From contig JBAMDO010000266.1 of the NCBI GenBank assembly GCA_037074765.1, positions 1-64,000 of the forward strand: a stretch of DNA of 64,000 bases, in the 5' to 3' direction. The notes below the pieces were generated by a model. The model saw only the letters and a program-made list of their open reading frames with translations. It was not told where the DNA came from and did not search any database. Origin of the DNA: Mansonella perstans (taxonomy: Eukaryota > Nematoda > Chromadorea > Rhabditida > Onchocercidae). Positions 39,481-53,000 of the stretch are shown here, piece by piece. The position numbers and the translations under genes were made by a program. Each line of letters starts with the position of its first letter. Within the stretch, counting starts at the first letter, position 1.

Positions 39481-41869
39481 TGATCATATATTGCCAAACA
39501 AAATTGTTATCTGCAAGTTGATCTCGACCAATTTTGTAAACTGCCTGCATGCAGGGCTGTTTCTGCAGTTTACAATTCAACTTATTACTGACTTCTCACT
39601 TGTTCATTTATATTAATCGAGTTATTGAGGAGATTTATACAGAAATTTCAAAAAAAAAAAAGAACCACGGAAATTTCCGCACGAATAAATTGGTTTTAGT
39701 TGTACATGAATTTCTTTCTTTCATTTATAGAATTTGTTCATTTATTATGAATTTCTTTTATTTATTTTGAAATTAATTGCAATGACTTGTCGATTCGCAC
39801 AAACTTTAATGTATTTACAAGTTTCCTGCGACCAAATCTTTTTACTTCATGAAATTAACCAAAAAACGGATTGTTTGATGTTATATAGATGATCCAGTCA
39901 GTAACTAAACTTTTTACTCCATAAAATCAGTCAAAAGATGGATTATAGGAGATAATAAGAAATTGGATTCAGTCGATCACTAATTATTCCTTACTGTTTC
40001 GACAAGGAAGAATTCACTTCGCTAATAAAAATTAAAAAAGGAAGAAGTCGCGCGTTATGTTTGTCACTGATATATGTAAAAGGTCGAATGGTAACAAAAA
40101 AATTAGTTTAGAAATTTTACATCTTCTACATATAAATTTAACTTATTCGATAATCACATCCAAATTCAAAACTATTGGGAATCAAAGACTTTGAAAATTA
40201 ATCTAAAATTTTTATATTTCTACTGAAGAAATTGAACAATTTTAAATGAAACTAAAGTAAGTCAAAGTGGTGAACAGGTTCAGGTAATTTGAAACAAATT
40301 ATATGATTAGTTGATAGCAGGCAAAAGTAATTAGAAAAGAAGAAACACCCACACAAAAATATTGCAAAATATGAAATATGATGAAAATATTACAGCAATT
40401 AAATAAAAGTGGCAAGGTTACGCAACACTTAAGTATCAAATTTCTAATTTCTAGCAGTCGCTCATTTGAAAAATAGAAAATAAATTTGTAAAAGTAAACG
40501 AAATAGGACTTGAAAAATTTGTGAGTATTCAGCCTAATTTAGGATTTGACTCGACAAAAAAATGAATCAGTTAAATTAATGCGAGGAGGATCGACCATAA
40601 AGTAGTACCACATATTATCGATATTATACTATATATCATAACGATGTTAACTGAGTTTCCGATATCGGTGTATTCTGTTTCTGAATGAGCTTAGGATTTA
40701 ATTTTTTAAGCACTTCTATTTTTTCTAATGACCTGATAGATTCGAATTCGTGGAACCGATTAAGAAATGAGAGGACAAAAAATAGCGAAGATTTGGAGAG
40801 AAAAAAAGTAATTTTGGTATGTTCCATCTATTTTCGGAATAGTAAATAATCAAGTCTGAGAACAATTTTGAAGATATCAATAGGATTCGAGTTGAATTCT
40901 TTTTGCCAATCTAAGGGAATTTTACCTAAATTCTTAGCTTCCTTAAGGTGGAACATACCAGAACTTATATATTTTTAGGGATGCACACTCGTCGAAATTG
41001 TGAATTCCTCATTACAAAGAGTTGTGCAACTCTGGCTAGCTTACTGGTATGAATGTATTAAATGTTACATTTGGAAGACATCCATATTTGCTTAAATTTC
41101 TAAAACTTTACGAATTGCGACAGGTAGTACAATGAAATTTTTCAGCAATATCATGGAACATACAATACCCTAGAATGAAAAAAAACGAAAGATTTATTAG
41201 CCAGATTTATCAATTCCTTTCCCTTTTATTCATCGAGCACTATGGAGGAATTGCCGATGAAACGACTAAATAAGAGAAAGTTTATTTGTAACGTTGTATT
41301 ATAAGCACAATGAGAACTTGAAATTCATACCCGATGGTGAAGAACCTACAATGCAGTGTGATAAAAACATGGTAAATAACATTCAGCATAACAAATGTTA
41401 TGTTAAAATACAACAATAAAAGCAAAAAAAAAACATGGTAATGATCAAAAAGCAGAACAGCAATGTTCCTCATTCTCATTCTTACCTCACCTAAACTCAC
41501 TACAAATAGATTACATAAAGTCAGTTGATCAAAAATATTTTGTATTTCAAACGCTGGCTTTAATTCAAATAAATTACCAACTCTATTTAATAATTTCTTA
41601 AAATGAAATCCCGATCCAATGCTGTCGCGCCAGTATGATTTTAAAAGTATATTTGAAAATTATAAGGGTTACAGATGAACAAATCATAAAATGAAAAGTG
41701 ATTCGCCCAACAAAATCAAGGGACTTTACGAACAAGAGCCATTCAACTACACTTAAATCTCTTAGCTATCCCTTACATCTTTTAGTGGTAGAATACATTC
41801 TAATCAAACAAACTGATTGTTAGTCTTCTAGAACTTTTCAAATATGGTTCTCTAATTGGAATTTTTTTG
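39481..41869. other. Spacer between the LINE fossil and the UTP6 gene
   Basis: No gene recognised. Short open frames lack motifs. One inverted pair, TGGTATGTTCCA at about 40815-40826 and its complement at about 40950-40961, encloses about 125 bp and could be a tiny foldback element. The right end is the 3' flank of UTP6, and no clear AATAAA signal was seen close to the stop. Confidence 0.55.
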
Positions 41870-44800
41870 CTAGAAATTTTCAACAGTTTCGATTGCAGTT
41901 TCCGTGTTACTGCTATCGTCATTTTCAATAAGATCAACATTTTCAACATTCTTTTCTGTAGCAGAATCGAATTCGGTATAACTACTGGCAGCATTTTGTA
42001 ATAAATTACCATAAGCTGCTAGAAATGGTTCGATTTCATCTGGTACCAATGCAGCTGTGGCGCGCTGAAAAGGCATAACTAAATCTAGTCAGTTAATTAA
42101 CTTATTAAAATTATGCCACTCTTTCATTTGCGCATTTAAGCATCCTAAATTCCAAAGTAATTTTAATTGTTTACAAATCCTGTCTTATGAATTGCAGCTA
42201 AGGTCTAAACAGCTTGCGCACAAATACTATTTCAGCATATCACGGATACCACGACATAAGCTACGTTCAACTGAAAAATTGAATGAGTAATAATGACATG
42301 ACCAACTTGTTGCTATCAAAAATTATTTATCAAAAACCCATCAGGAACGAAAGCGATCTAAGTAAGGGTGCTCGAAGCAACTGCAATTATGCAATAAACT
42401 ATATCACACGATACCGCAACATTTCAACCCAATTTAAAAACTTGGCGTACCCTATGAATTGTTTGCAACATAAGCGGCTCATATTTCAGCATAAAACTCG
42501 CATAGTCAATCCAACACTGATGTGTTGTCTTTCCAAATTCCATAGTCATAAACTCAAAAGCTTGCGCAATAAATTCAACTGACATCTGCTCCGATTCCGA
42601 TTCAAGCTTAATATATGTTCGGTGAACTTCAACACTGAATGAAAGCTTTTTAAGAAATCTGCTAGAGAAAAATAAACAAGGAAAACAAAGAATTTTCTAT
42701 TATTCTTCGTTAATGAAAATTTCTTAGAGGGACAAGAGCAAAGGGAATGCCAAAACACATCATCACATCGTAAAAATTTTTTCACAAACTCAACTAGAAG
42801 TAATAGTCTTTATCCCTTAATGCTTAAAAACCATTAGGCTGCCTTTCCAAAATTGCAAAATTCATGTTGGCTCAACAGCCGTGGAAATGAATACTAAGGC
42901 AAACAAGTTATCGTGACCACTACTGAAATTCAACTCACCTGTTCGGTGGATGTTTCACGAACAGAAAATATTCCTCCCTTAGTTTATTAGGTCTGTCGGG
43001 ATAAACAGTGGCAAGGTAACTGAAAATAATCTCTATTAATCATTGAGAGAAAAAAAAAGTTCGGTGTACAAAAAAGATTCATTAAATGAAAATAATCTCT
43101 ATTAATTGTTTCAATTGTCGCATGAAACTGATGTTGACGAAGTAGTATAGTTGTGAATAAAACTGCTAATGTTAATCCTAAAAATGTTAATCTTTCAATC
43201 ATCTATTTTGATTTACCCGCCATTCAAACTGCTCATCGCCACTAAATTCTAAAATTAATTAAAATGGCAACGGATCATCCGATATTACTTCATAATATCA
43301 GTTTTCTAGAAAAGGAAGTAGGAACAGGAACCATTTGGGCTATCAAGAAATAGAATTATAAGAGAAAAACTGATACTTCAAACGAACACATCGCATTTCA
43401 GACGCAACAATCGGTGCTGTACGGAAAGTAGCCCGTCTGAAAAAATCCTCCACATCGTCTTCCGCGTACTGATGCGCCCAATCAATCGCTACTTTGTACA
43501 GACTCGCAAGACCATGACTTTCATCATATGCCTTAAAACTGCTAACACTGTTTGAGAATTTGAGACAACATATCTTTAAATATTATTAAATAAGCAACTG
43601 ATATTCAAGTTACAAAAGTTTAACTCATCTCAAAAGCTCATAATGTACAAGGAATTACAACATTTTCCCTATATTCAGCATATTCTTGTGCATCATCAAA
43701 AATGATACTCTCACAGATGGGACATGCGTTAGCAACGATAATTTCAAAAAAAAAAATTGCCGATTCTGTCCACACCGATTAGGCTAGTGGGATTTCGAGT
43801 AATAAACACAAGGACTGCCTTTTCAAGAAATTCTAACAACACGCAGCGAAAAATATTTTTCAAAAAATATCAAGATGCCTTTTCTAATCCGTTTCCCCCC
43901 AAAAAATAGTAATGAACTGAAAGTTCATACCTCTCGTGTTGCCTTATTGAACAATTTATGTATCACTTCAACATCAGTCGGGTTGGACTTTATTTTGCAC
44001 TGCAGTAAGATCACCCATAAAAATGCATTTCCCGGATTGTTTCTCACTGCTTCATTTAAAACTTTCTCTTTTTCTTCGGAATTTTCTACCAGTAGATTGA
44101 ATTTTCGAATGTCCATATCTGTTCCATATCCCCTACTGATCAACCAGAAAAGTTGTTCACGAAACTTTTCTTTTGCGTCTGGGTCACCTTAAAGCACGAA
44201 TTGCAATTAATTTTAATATATAAAAAAAAAAGACAGTTATTAGTCATTCACTAAATGTCATAGATCATGCTATGTGCTCGTAACAGATGTGAACAATACT
44301 TAAAAAATTCTTGTTGTCCGAGGCGAAATAATAAAGCTCCATATAAATAAATTATACATATATATAATTTCTCTCTGTCTGAACAGAAATGAATATTCTC
44401 GTGTTGTATATTTTAAAAAACGAGATTTCCTGTTACTACAATATTCAAAAAATCGAATTAAAAAAAAACTGCATTGCGGAAATGACACATTCAACTAACG
44501 ATCATATGAATAATGTTTTTGACAAAAAGTCAAGTAATGTCGATGCATTTTTTCAGTGGGTATATCCGCACAAGCTTTGTCAAGCAACTCATACAGAGAA
44601 AACTGATCCTGAAAAAAAGAATTCTGTATAACATGAAATCGATTTTATCATTACAAGATTATCATTTAAACAAAGTGTTATTAGCGCACGATGATACTAT
44701 CACGTAATTAAGGTTCGTTTCCAACATTATTAGAAATGCAAAGCAAATTTTAGTTTTATTATGACTTTTTGCTATGTGCCTTCTGTTAAACGAAGTTTTA

Positions 44801-47228
44801 AATGCATATTAAAAAATCTAATAAAGAATCTCAAACTGCAACATTTTTCATTAAATAAAAGCACCAGTGCTGTACTTACGTAATTGATTAATTCTGATTT
44901 TGCAATCCAACTTTCTTCGCTTTTATACTTTGGAGTCCATAACTTATTATATAATTTTTCCGCCAGGTGCTGGCCGACCAAACCGTATCTCTTCACAGTT
45001 CTCCAAAAATTCAGTAACATCTCTATAATGAACACACAGTTAACAATTAGATCGAATCAGCAGCAGTCACAAAGTTGAAAAGCTAAATAACTGATCTCCA
45101 CAGATCCTTATATTTTCCATTGTTATTCTCGCCAAGCACAATATTCTATATACATCTGCAGTCATTATTTAAAACCTTTATAAATTATACAGGAAACCAA
45201 TATAGTATTCGCAATAAAAGATAATTAAAGAGATTAATTAAAACCTAACAAATGGCACATGTTCAAACAAATCTAATGATTTCTATCTAAGCAATTAAAA
45301 AACATCAAAAAAAAAAAAAGAAAAAACTTACCACTTTGATCTGAAACGCAACGTTCCAAAGCTTCATTAATTATCGTTTCAACGATTCGAAGGCCCAATA
45401 CGGCATCCTGCCCACTCTTTTCTTTTATATCTGCTTTGGTTTCTTTGTTTTTCTGCGCTTCAGCTGCAACTTGTAGTTCTTTTTCTTCAGTGCATGGTAA
45501 ATGACACCCCTTCCCAGTCAATATACTTCTTCGAGTAATCAACCTGAAAATACTTTGCTGAATAACCTTAAGACATGCATTCAGGAGTCGAATGGACGAG
45601 GCAAATACTGCAAAAATACATTAATACTGTTTCAAGGAAAAATTCATACGTCAAATATTAAAGTATTCAACTCTTTCACTTCCTTGATTGTGTTACTAGC
45701 TTAAAAATCAATTTTCCTGGTTATTCTCAAATGAATAAAAGTATAATTTTCGAAAAACCACCATCACACTAACCATTTGACATGGTCTAATTCCAATTGA
45801 ACAAAATTAGTCCAAAAACTGCATTCCGTGGGATCTAAACGTATTCCCTCTTGCATTATAGTACGTGCACACTCTATTCTGTGTTCGACTGAATATTCAA
45901 AACGGGCAGCATGAATTCGCAAAGTAGAATTCCTTGGAAAGATCTGGAACATAACATTCCATAAATGATTATGTTCTAGAGTTAAGTCTAATTAAGACCA
46001 CACAATCTAGCAATCATTTCCAGATATAATTTAATGATACGAGTGATTATTCATCTTTTTTGAAGCTCTCTGAAGGAAATTTATGCAAGCAACTTAATTG
46101 CACTTCATATAAATCATTTCCCGACTATCTAACTATCTTTAACATACTATCATGGATTAAATACACAGCGTCTGCTTGTTTTCTAACATTATGGAATAAG
46201 GCAGAAGAAAGCCTCTAAGAATTTACCTGCAATGCACGGAAATACGCTTTACTGCATCGGATGTACAATTTTTCTCTCTTTAAAAATTCGATCAGATCAA
46301 ACCAAGCTTCTATTCGTCCCTGCAATCAGATAATGAAACGAAACTAACACCAAAAAGACTTAGTAAGTTTTCTGTAACATCTGCCTCACGATTCGCTGAA
46401 AACATGGAAACAGATATGAAGCAAAATACCAATCAACAATTCACTGACTTATTGAAAGTGTCCATCTTCAGATTCGAAAAATTTGCAGGCACATTATTAG
46501 TTTCTATATTATGAAATGACTATCAGAATAAGCTTCTGTTAAACAGTATTTTCCGGATCTGAGAATGCAAGCAAATAAAAGAAGTTAAAGTGACATACCT
46601 GAAATCGTTCACAACACTGCTGAAGCAGGTTGGCAACTTTGACACAAATTTTGCCTTCAATTTCATCCTCTCTCAATCTGTATTTGATTCGCTTCCGTCG
46701 CATCCGGATAAGTTTCATAGTGGATTCCAAATAATCCCTGTATCCTTTGAACGACAATGAATCTTTCCGCTGCAAAACAATATTCAATGATTTGTTCTCA
46801 TATTAAACACTGAATGATATTCTCTTATTAAAAACTAAATGATCTGCCCATAGCATACTAAAATAAAAAAAACTACTGAGTGCCCAACAAACTTTCTCCG
46901 TATAGTGTTGGATAGTATTTCATTGTACCAAACTAAACAATACCCTACGTTTCATGCGATAATATTTCAGCATCTTTCACTATGGAAGTTGTATTTAGCA
47001 AACTCTTGTAAATATCGTACAACCAGCATAGAAATTATGATTAATGAAGTAAAATCAGTTCAATTAGCAAAAGAAAAAATTGCTTACAGGTTTCTGAAGA
47101 CGATACTCAAAGAACTGGCACCGTTTGACAAATGCATCAATTTCAGTGGGTGACAACAATTGGACATCTCTTAATGTCTCGAAAACAGGAAGTAAACCTT
47201 CGATACCTTCTTCAACAAATTCACTCAT
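41870..47228 (-). CDS. utp6: UTP6 homologue, U3 snoRNA-associated small-subunit processome protein, 645 aa
   Basis: Nucleolar component of the small-subunit processome needed for 18S rRNA maturation. Twelve exons: 47228-47088, 46769-46599, 46319-46227, 45943-45774, 45543-45332, 45022-44880, 44608-44500, 44187-43931, 43531-43377, 43019-42939, 42661-42451, 42064-41870. All phases agree and the frame ends in TAG. The N-terminus carries the UTP6 pattern: an acidic start (MSEFVEEGIEGLLPVFE), a TEIDAFVKRC block, then RRKRIKYRLREDEIEGKI. HAT (half-a-TPR) repeats follow, for example AWFDLIEFLK, SKAYFRALQIFPRN, CSFWTNFVQLEL and FLWVILL. The C-terminal part has CWIDYASF, then a conserved RATAALVPDEIEPF-type ending and an acidic tail. 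Human UTP6 is close to 600 aa, so the length fits. A weak intermediate exon candidate at 43241-43218 breaks the frame and was left out. Confidence 0.92.
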
Positions 47229-49084
47229 CTTTTACTCACTGAATTGTTCAAAAGAATAACCATGAAATATTCTGGAAAGAGTTATTGTTGAAATTATTTG
47301 ATATAAGCGGGGTAATAGAAATAATTAACACAATTAAAATATATATTTTATATTATGTTCATGTTAAAACAATTATTGGTTATTTACTGGAGCAAATTAA
47401 TGGTACACATGGAGCAACTTTATACACAGATCTATCCTACCTTAATCATTCGCTGCTAAATTTAATTGTAATCGCTATTTAATCAATTCTGGATTACCAG
47501 ATACTTGATTTCAAATAAAGCAAAGATAATATTTGAATATCATTTATTCCAAATTTATTTGATATACCGATTGAAGCAATTTCTCAGATAAATTCCCATT
47601 AATGTTTGTTGCATTTCATGTTTACTAGATAAAACGACCCACAAATTACCAAACAATACATATAGACCTAAACGACAACGGGTCAACAAGACCCCATAGA
47701 TACGATCAAACCGGTAACTTTGTAACCCTAACCCCACTTATTGCTAAATTTATTACTAAGTACTAAAGTTAACGCGGTCCATTATGACTGGCAAACGTTT
47801 CAGAGGTTGTCAATCATGAATTCCAAATTCAGCATTCTTTTTTTTTTTCAGTTTTCAAATTCAGCGTCATTCTTTTGTGTGTTGGTTACGACCATTAGCG
47901 TGTAAAGAATTATTGAATTTAGCAAATTGGAAATAAACTAGAAGAGTTAACGATAAGTAGAAACGTTATGAAAAATAAAGAAACGATAAACATTTACATT
48001 GAATGCAGAAAGGTTACGGAAAAGTCATTATTTTGTCGTTGACGCAAAAACTGACGTAAATGTTCTGACATAAGTCTACTATTTGTACATTCAAATTAAT
48101 TTCATTGCTTTATATTGATATTTCATACTTAAAAAGTAACTTTCAACTACAAACTATTACTTTTGAATTATTCTTTGGGCTATTTATTAATAGTGGTTTA
48201 ATTTTGCACGAATTACATGTAATAATTACATTTAAAATCAATTTTTCAATTTTAAGGAGCAATTCGATTGAATTCTAGGATGCTAATGTTGTAATAATGG
48301 TAATTCTGAACTTTCCTTTCGTACTATCACGCAAGAAAAGACAAAATACACAAGATAAATGGCTCTGTCTCACGATGAACTGAACTAATATCAAGTTCAC
48401 TTTTTATACAAGAAGAACAATCTCAAACTAAAAAGTATTCTCTTCCCCTTAATAAAAAATATACAACATCAATGTAGCGCAGCATAATAATATAAAAAAC
48501 TATATATATGTCTACGATCCTGTTAACTCCGGAGTAATTTTTAAAAATAAAAATAGTATAAAAAATTTTCTAAAATCCATTTCCAAGAAAAATTTCTAAT
48601 AAAAAAACTAATAATACAAAAAAAAAATTTCCAAAGACTTATCTTTGTAGTACTAAAATTTATAATTTTTAATAAAAAAAAACAATTTAAAAAAAAAAGA
48701 TCGTAAAAAAACTGTTAAAAACTTCATTCATACTTGAAACCATTAAAAAAATAAATCACTTACGCTACTTTTATGCTATCACGCTAAGACTGCCATTTAA
48801 AAATTCATTTACCTTACTTTATCTTTATTTCAATCCATTACATTTATCGCTTACATTATTACAAATAAAGTAATTTGTTTTTTTAATACATTAAAATGTA
48901 TGTTACTGAATATATTAGAAATCGATTTAATTTATTGAAACTATCCATTATTAATGTTTTGCATCAAATAGTAATTGATCTTTTAGATAGAGAGAATGAT
49001 GATGTATCACTATGAATCCTTAATATTTTTTCATGGTTTTTCTACATGCACCGATTTGCCGCGATTACGTTTTATCCCTCGTCG
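47229..49084. other. Spacer between UTP6 and the esterase gene
   Basis: AT-rich, with A/T runs around 48540-48760. No motif-bearing frame was found. The UTP6 promoter would be at its left end, and the 3' flank of the esterase at its right. Confidence 0.55.
47239..47248 (-). promoter_or_regulatory. Candidate trans-splice acceptor of the UTP6 gene
   Basis: On the minus strand AACAATTCAG ends 10 bases before the start codon at 47228. The short distance and lack of an upstream coding exon fit spliced-leader addition. Confidence 0.35.
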
Positions 49085-49241
49085 TTAATAATAATAATAA
49101 TCGTGAAACACTGATTGATTCAATTCATGTTCAGAATCATTCTCATCCAATTCACTGTCCAGCATATCCGATAAATCATCCAATGGCAAGTTCACTAAAT
49201 CACTGCTTGATTCTACAATTTTATGTCTATTTTTCAGTAAT
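49085..49241 (-). CDS. Candidate last exon of the esterase: acidic, tyrosine-ending cytoplasmic tail
   Basis: A minus-strand frame without an ATG encodes LLKNRHKIVESSSDL, then an acidic stretch with DDLSDMLDSELDENDSE, and ends FHDYYYY before TAA at 49087-49085. It is preceded by ACTGTAG, a possible acceptor. The annotated stop of the esterase at 50021-50019 lies right over an AG|GTGATA donor (exon end 50023, phase 2). Joining AG to the leading A of this exon restores an Arg codon and keeps the frame. The peptide looks like a disordered tail following the membrane segment. A second in-phase acceptor (AATGATAG, about 30 bp upstream) is also possible. It could instead be 3'UTR coincidence. Confidence 0.55.
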
Positions 49242-50018
49242 CTACAGTATACTCCTACTAAATAATCTCTATCATTTACCCACCGTTCAGGTGTTTATTT
49301 ACCCAATTAATTTACCAATAAGCAAATAAGAAAAGCATGAATAACATTCTTTACTGAACAGCAATGCACTCATTATTAACAGAGCTAATTTCATAATAGA
49401 TCATACCGGACACTTGAATTGACTCAATTGACCACTTGATTCAATCGGTCGTACACGTACGCATGCGAGCGAGGAAAGATTAATCTCGAGGAAAGCGTTC
49501 TCTTTATTGATAATATTGCGAGTTTTTGCGGGTTTTTACTGGTAGTAAATTCAAAGCCCGCAGAAGAAATTGTAATTAAAACGGATGAATTTGAATTGGT
49601 AAAAATACATGTAATTAGAATAAATTAAACGATTACACTGAATAATTTATATTTTAATATATTTTATATCAAAGAAGATTTCGATAATTCTTTTTTGCTA
49701 CAACTGTCATTTAATATGATTGAAAAAAATTTTTAACAAGTGTGAAATTTGAAATCCATTTTTAAAAAGTGACGAATCATACTACTTTAATATTTTTATG
49801 AAATAAACAGAAACAACAATTTAAAATGTAAAATGATAGTTTTTTTTTTCCTTTTGTTGATTTTAAAACAAAATTTTTTAATACAAATTTTAAAATGCTT
49901 AATTAACATCACGATTATAATTAAAATGATAAAGCACGATTAAATTATAATGTCATTAAAATATGCATTTAATAGTAACAAAAAGAAAATTCACATGCCA
50001 TTATTTAAATAAATGCTA

Positions 50019-53000
50019 TCACCTATTGACTATAATATTATTATACGGTTTAGCACGAGGACTGTGACATCGTGTTACGACCAAACAAATAACACCGATC
50101 CAAATGACCAAAGCAATCATACCAACTAGCAGCCATAATGCCCACCAGGCACGACGATAAGCTGCTAACTGTAATTATTCATATTTTTCTATTATTGATT
50201 CAAAAGTAATAGTTAGTGCTTAAACTTACTGCTTTAATAATATTGCTTTGAATATTTAAAAGTATTACTTAGGATTACTTAATACTTAGGATTACTTAAT
50301 ATTTTAGCACTTAAAAGTGTTAAATATTTCAGTATTATTTTTCAATATTACTTATTTCTTAACGGTATTACTTAACATTTCGGCATTTGAATAGATTGGA
50401 TACTTAATATTAAGTATTTAAAAGTTACGAAATGCTTATATTAAAAATATTACTTAATGTCTTTTTTAGTATCCAAAAATATTAAAGGGCATGTTCTTCT
50501 TAATATATTTAGTGAGCAATAAATATGATAACTTTCAAAACATTTTAAAAAGAGACATTTCTTAAATCTCACAAATTTTAACGAGATTTCATTTAATTTA
50601 ACAAAAACCTGCAATCGTTCATCAGCAGTTAATTCTTCAATTAACGTTTGTACAGGTTTTTCACGGAATGATAATTTTTCTAAAAGTACCGCTTCTTTAT
50701 TCCAAAAATTTGTTACCGGCCAATGTAAACTACCAATTGCTTTCCTGTAAATTTTAGTTTTAATGATATTATGTTTGAAATGCATTCTTATTAAAATTAA
50801 TGCTTTTAGTTTAAGTTTTTAAGTCTGAAGAGTTATTTAAACAGTGATATCACCTTTTGCAATTAAAAAATGAAATAAAAACAACAAAATTATGTTAATA
50901 ACTTCTGTACATTACGTTAATAACTTCTGTATTTTGATATTAATTTTATACTGATTAAAAAAATCGTTGCAAGAATTTTGTAATAAGTTTGAAATAAAAT
51001 TAAAAGATTCATATCAGAAAATTGAAGAAAACTGGAAAAATTTTGAACTTCAGCGGTAAATCTAAGATTATATATTCATGAGATTCATTCTTAAATGGCA
51101 TCCATTTCAAAGCATTCCATTCGGTTGGTGTTGGATTCCTGCAATGATTCAGACAATTAATCAGAAGAGTAAGGGAGCGAGAAAGCGAGAAAGAAGCGTT
51201 TTAATATAGTAAAATGATAATAAATTGAGGTTGACGTCCTAGCGCATGATAGTAACAGATTTTATAGAAAGATAATTTCGTCTTTCTTTACTTCAAATAC
51301 TTAAATTGAATTAAAATTTTCAATTTTTTTAGAAAGCTTTTTTCGAATAATATTATTTTATCCACTGATTATATTTTATCATAAATTTGATATGGTCACT
51401 TTATAATACATTATCATTTTATCTATTGATTGTATTTTTTTAAAAATATTTCAAAAAGAAAAAAACGAAACAAACCCATATTTTGCAAAATTTGTAATCA
51501 TTTTTGAAAGCATTTTCGCCATCTGTTGATCTCTTTTAGTGAATGGTTCAATATGCAAATTGTTACTGTAACCATTTGTCAATAAATAAGCATGATGTAG
51601 GCCATGAAATGCTCTTGGCTGATTAGCCCCTTCAAAAAAAAAAAAGTGAACAATTATATAATTAGCAAAATAGAACTTTGAATAATTTTATTTTGAATTA
51701 TTGTTTGGAATTATTTTGAATTACTTGTAAATCAATGAAAAAGAAACTGAGAAAATCTTTGCAGTCTTTTCTAACTGATCAAAGTTTTTTATATTTTTTA
51801 TAACCAAAAAATTGGACAATAAATGTTTTAATTTCGGATTGCTCCATCTCTGATCCAAATTCCGGATTCTGATTTTTTATCAAATATTGTTAATTTACTT
51901 CTATATTATCCAATATTTCTCAGATATAATATTTATCACATCATTTTATTATATAATTTTTTGACTGTTGCGAAGTCGCATATTTTATTCCGTTTGATAA
52001 ATTCTAATTAATCTAATAGGAATTAATTAGTCGATAATCCTGGCCAGCTATAATAATCCATCGGTTTTTACAATTCAATCATTTCATTGCACCTTCTTGT
52101 TGTGTAAATTTTACATTGGTTAACATATATTTTGAAAAAAAAAGAAATTTGTTATGGCATTAAATTATCTCGGTCCATACATACTATGCAGAAATTTCAT
52201 TGCACTGAAAAAGTTGCTTAAATTATTTTTGTTGGGTAAAATAAATCTACTAGAAACATTTTAATTAGTCATCGCTAACAAATAACTTTAATTTTTTGTC
52301 TCAAAGCAAATTACCTAACTAAAGTTAAAATTAAAGTAATCAGAAACAAACGTCGTATTTGAAGTTCTTTCCGTATCACTTTAACTTTGTTTTGACCAAA
52401 AATGCTGTATTTCTTGTGATCTTCCTCATAAATTGGTGATTTTGGGAAATAACTAAATGAATACGCGTATACAGGCACGCCATTTTCCACGTAACCGTCA
52501 ATTTCGCGTTGTGCTGGTGCAACAAATTGAATATCCGCTTCTAACTGTACAATCAATTATTATTAAATCAATTTTGTAAATTACATTTCTTTCTGGTGCA
52601 TATAAAATATGCAAAAAGGAATATAAGCAATGATAATTTTCAAATACTTTTAAAATTTTTGATTAAAAAAAATTCAATTTTTTACTTGTAGAAAAAAGTG
52701 GAAATATTTTAAGCGATAAATGTTAAATGACAATGATAATCACAAATTTGAAAGGAAACAAAAAAAAAAAAAACATACATTTTGCAGCCCATAGACAATA
52801 CGCATTAAAGTACGATTATTTTCTGGCGTATCAATATACCTAAAATTAATTAATTGAAAAAAAAGTTCGAAATTTACTGATTTGTTTTCTCGCATGAATT
52901 GCTCTACAACTAAATTGTATCCCTGAATGCAAGCAAAAAAAGAAAATTTAAGCCAAGTCAAAAAGCAAGCATGTAGTGTTTGTATCACTAGGGACAAAAG

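Noticed and set aside
40636..40827. Minus-strand 63-residue frame
   Set aside because: Low-complexity Lys/Leu/Ser composition. It overlaps one arm of an inverted repeat and has no family resemblance.
43218..43241. Possible 24-25-bp extra exon of UTP6 with acceptor and GTAAAT donor
   Set aside because: Including it breaks the frame. Joining 43377 directly to 43019 keeps both phase and the protein pattern.
49033..49329. Plus-strand 98-residue frame
   Set aside because: Antisense of the candidate esterase tail exon, whose minus-strand composition is more protein-like and fits a splice phase.
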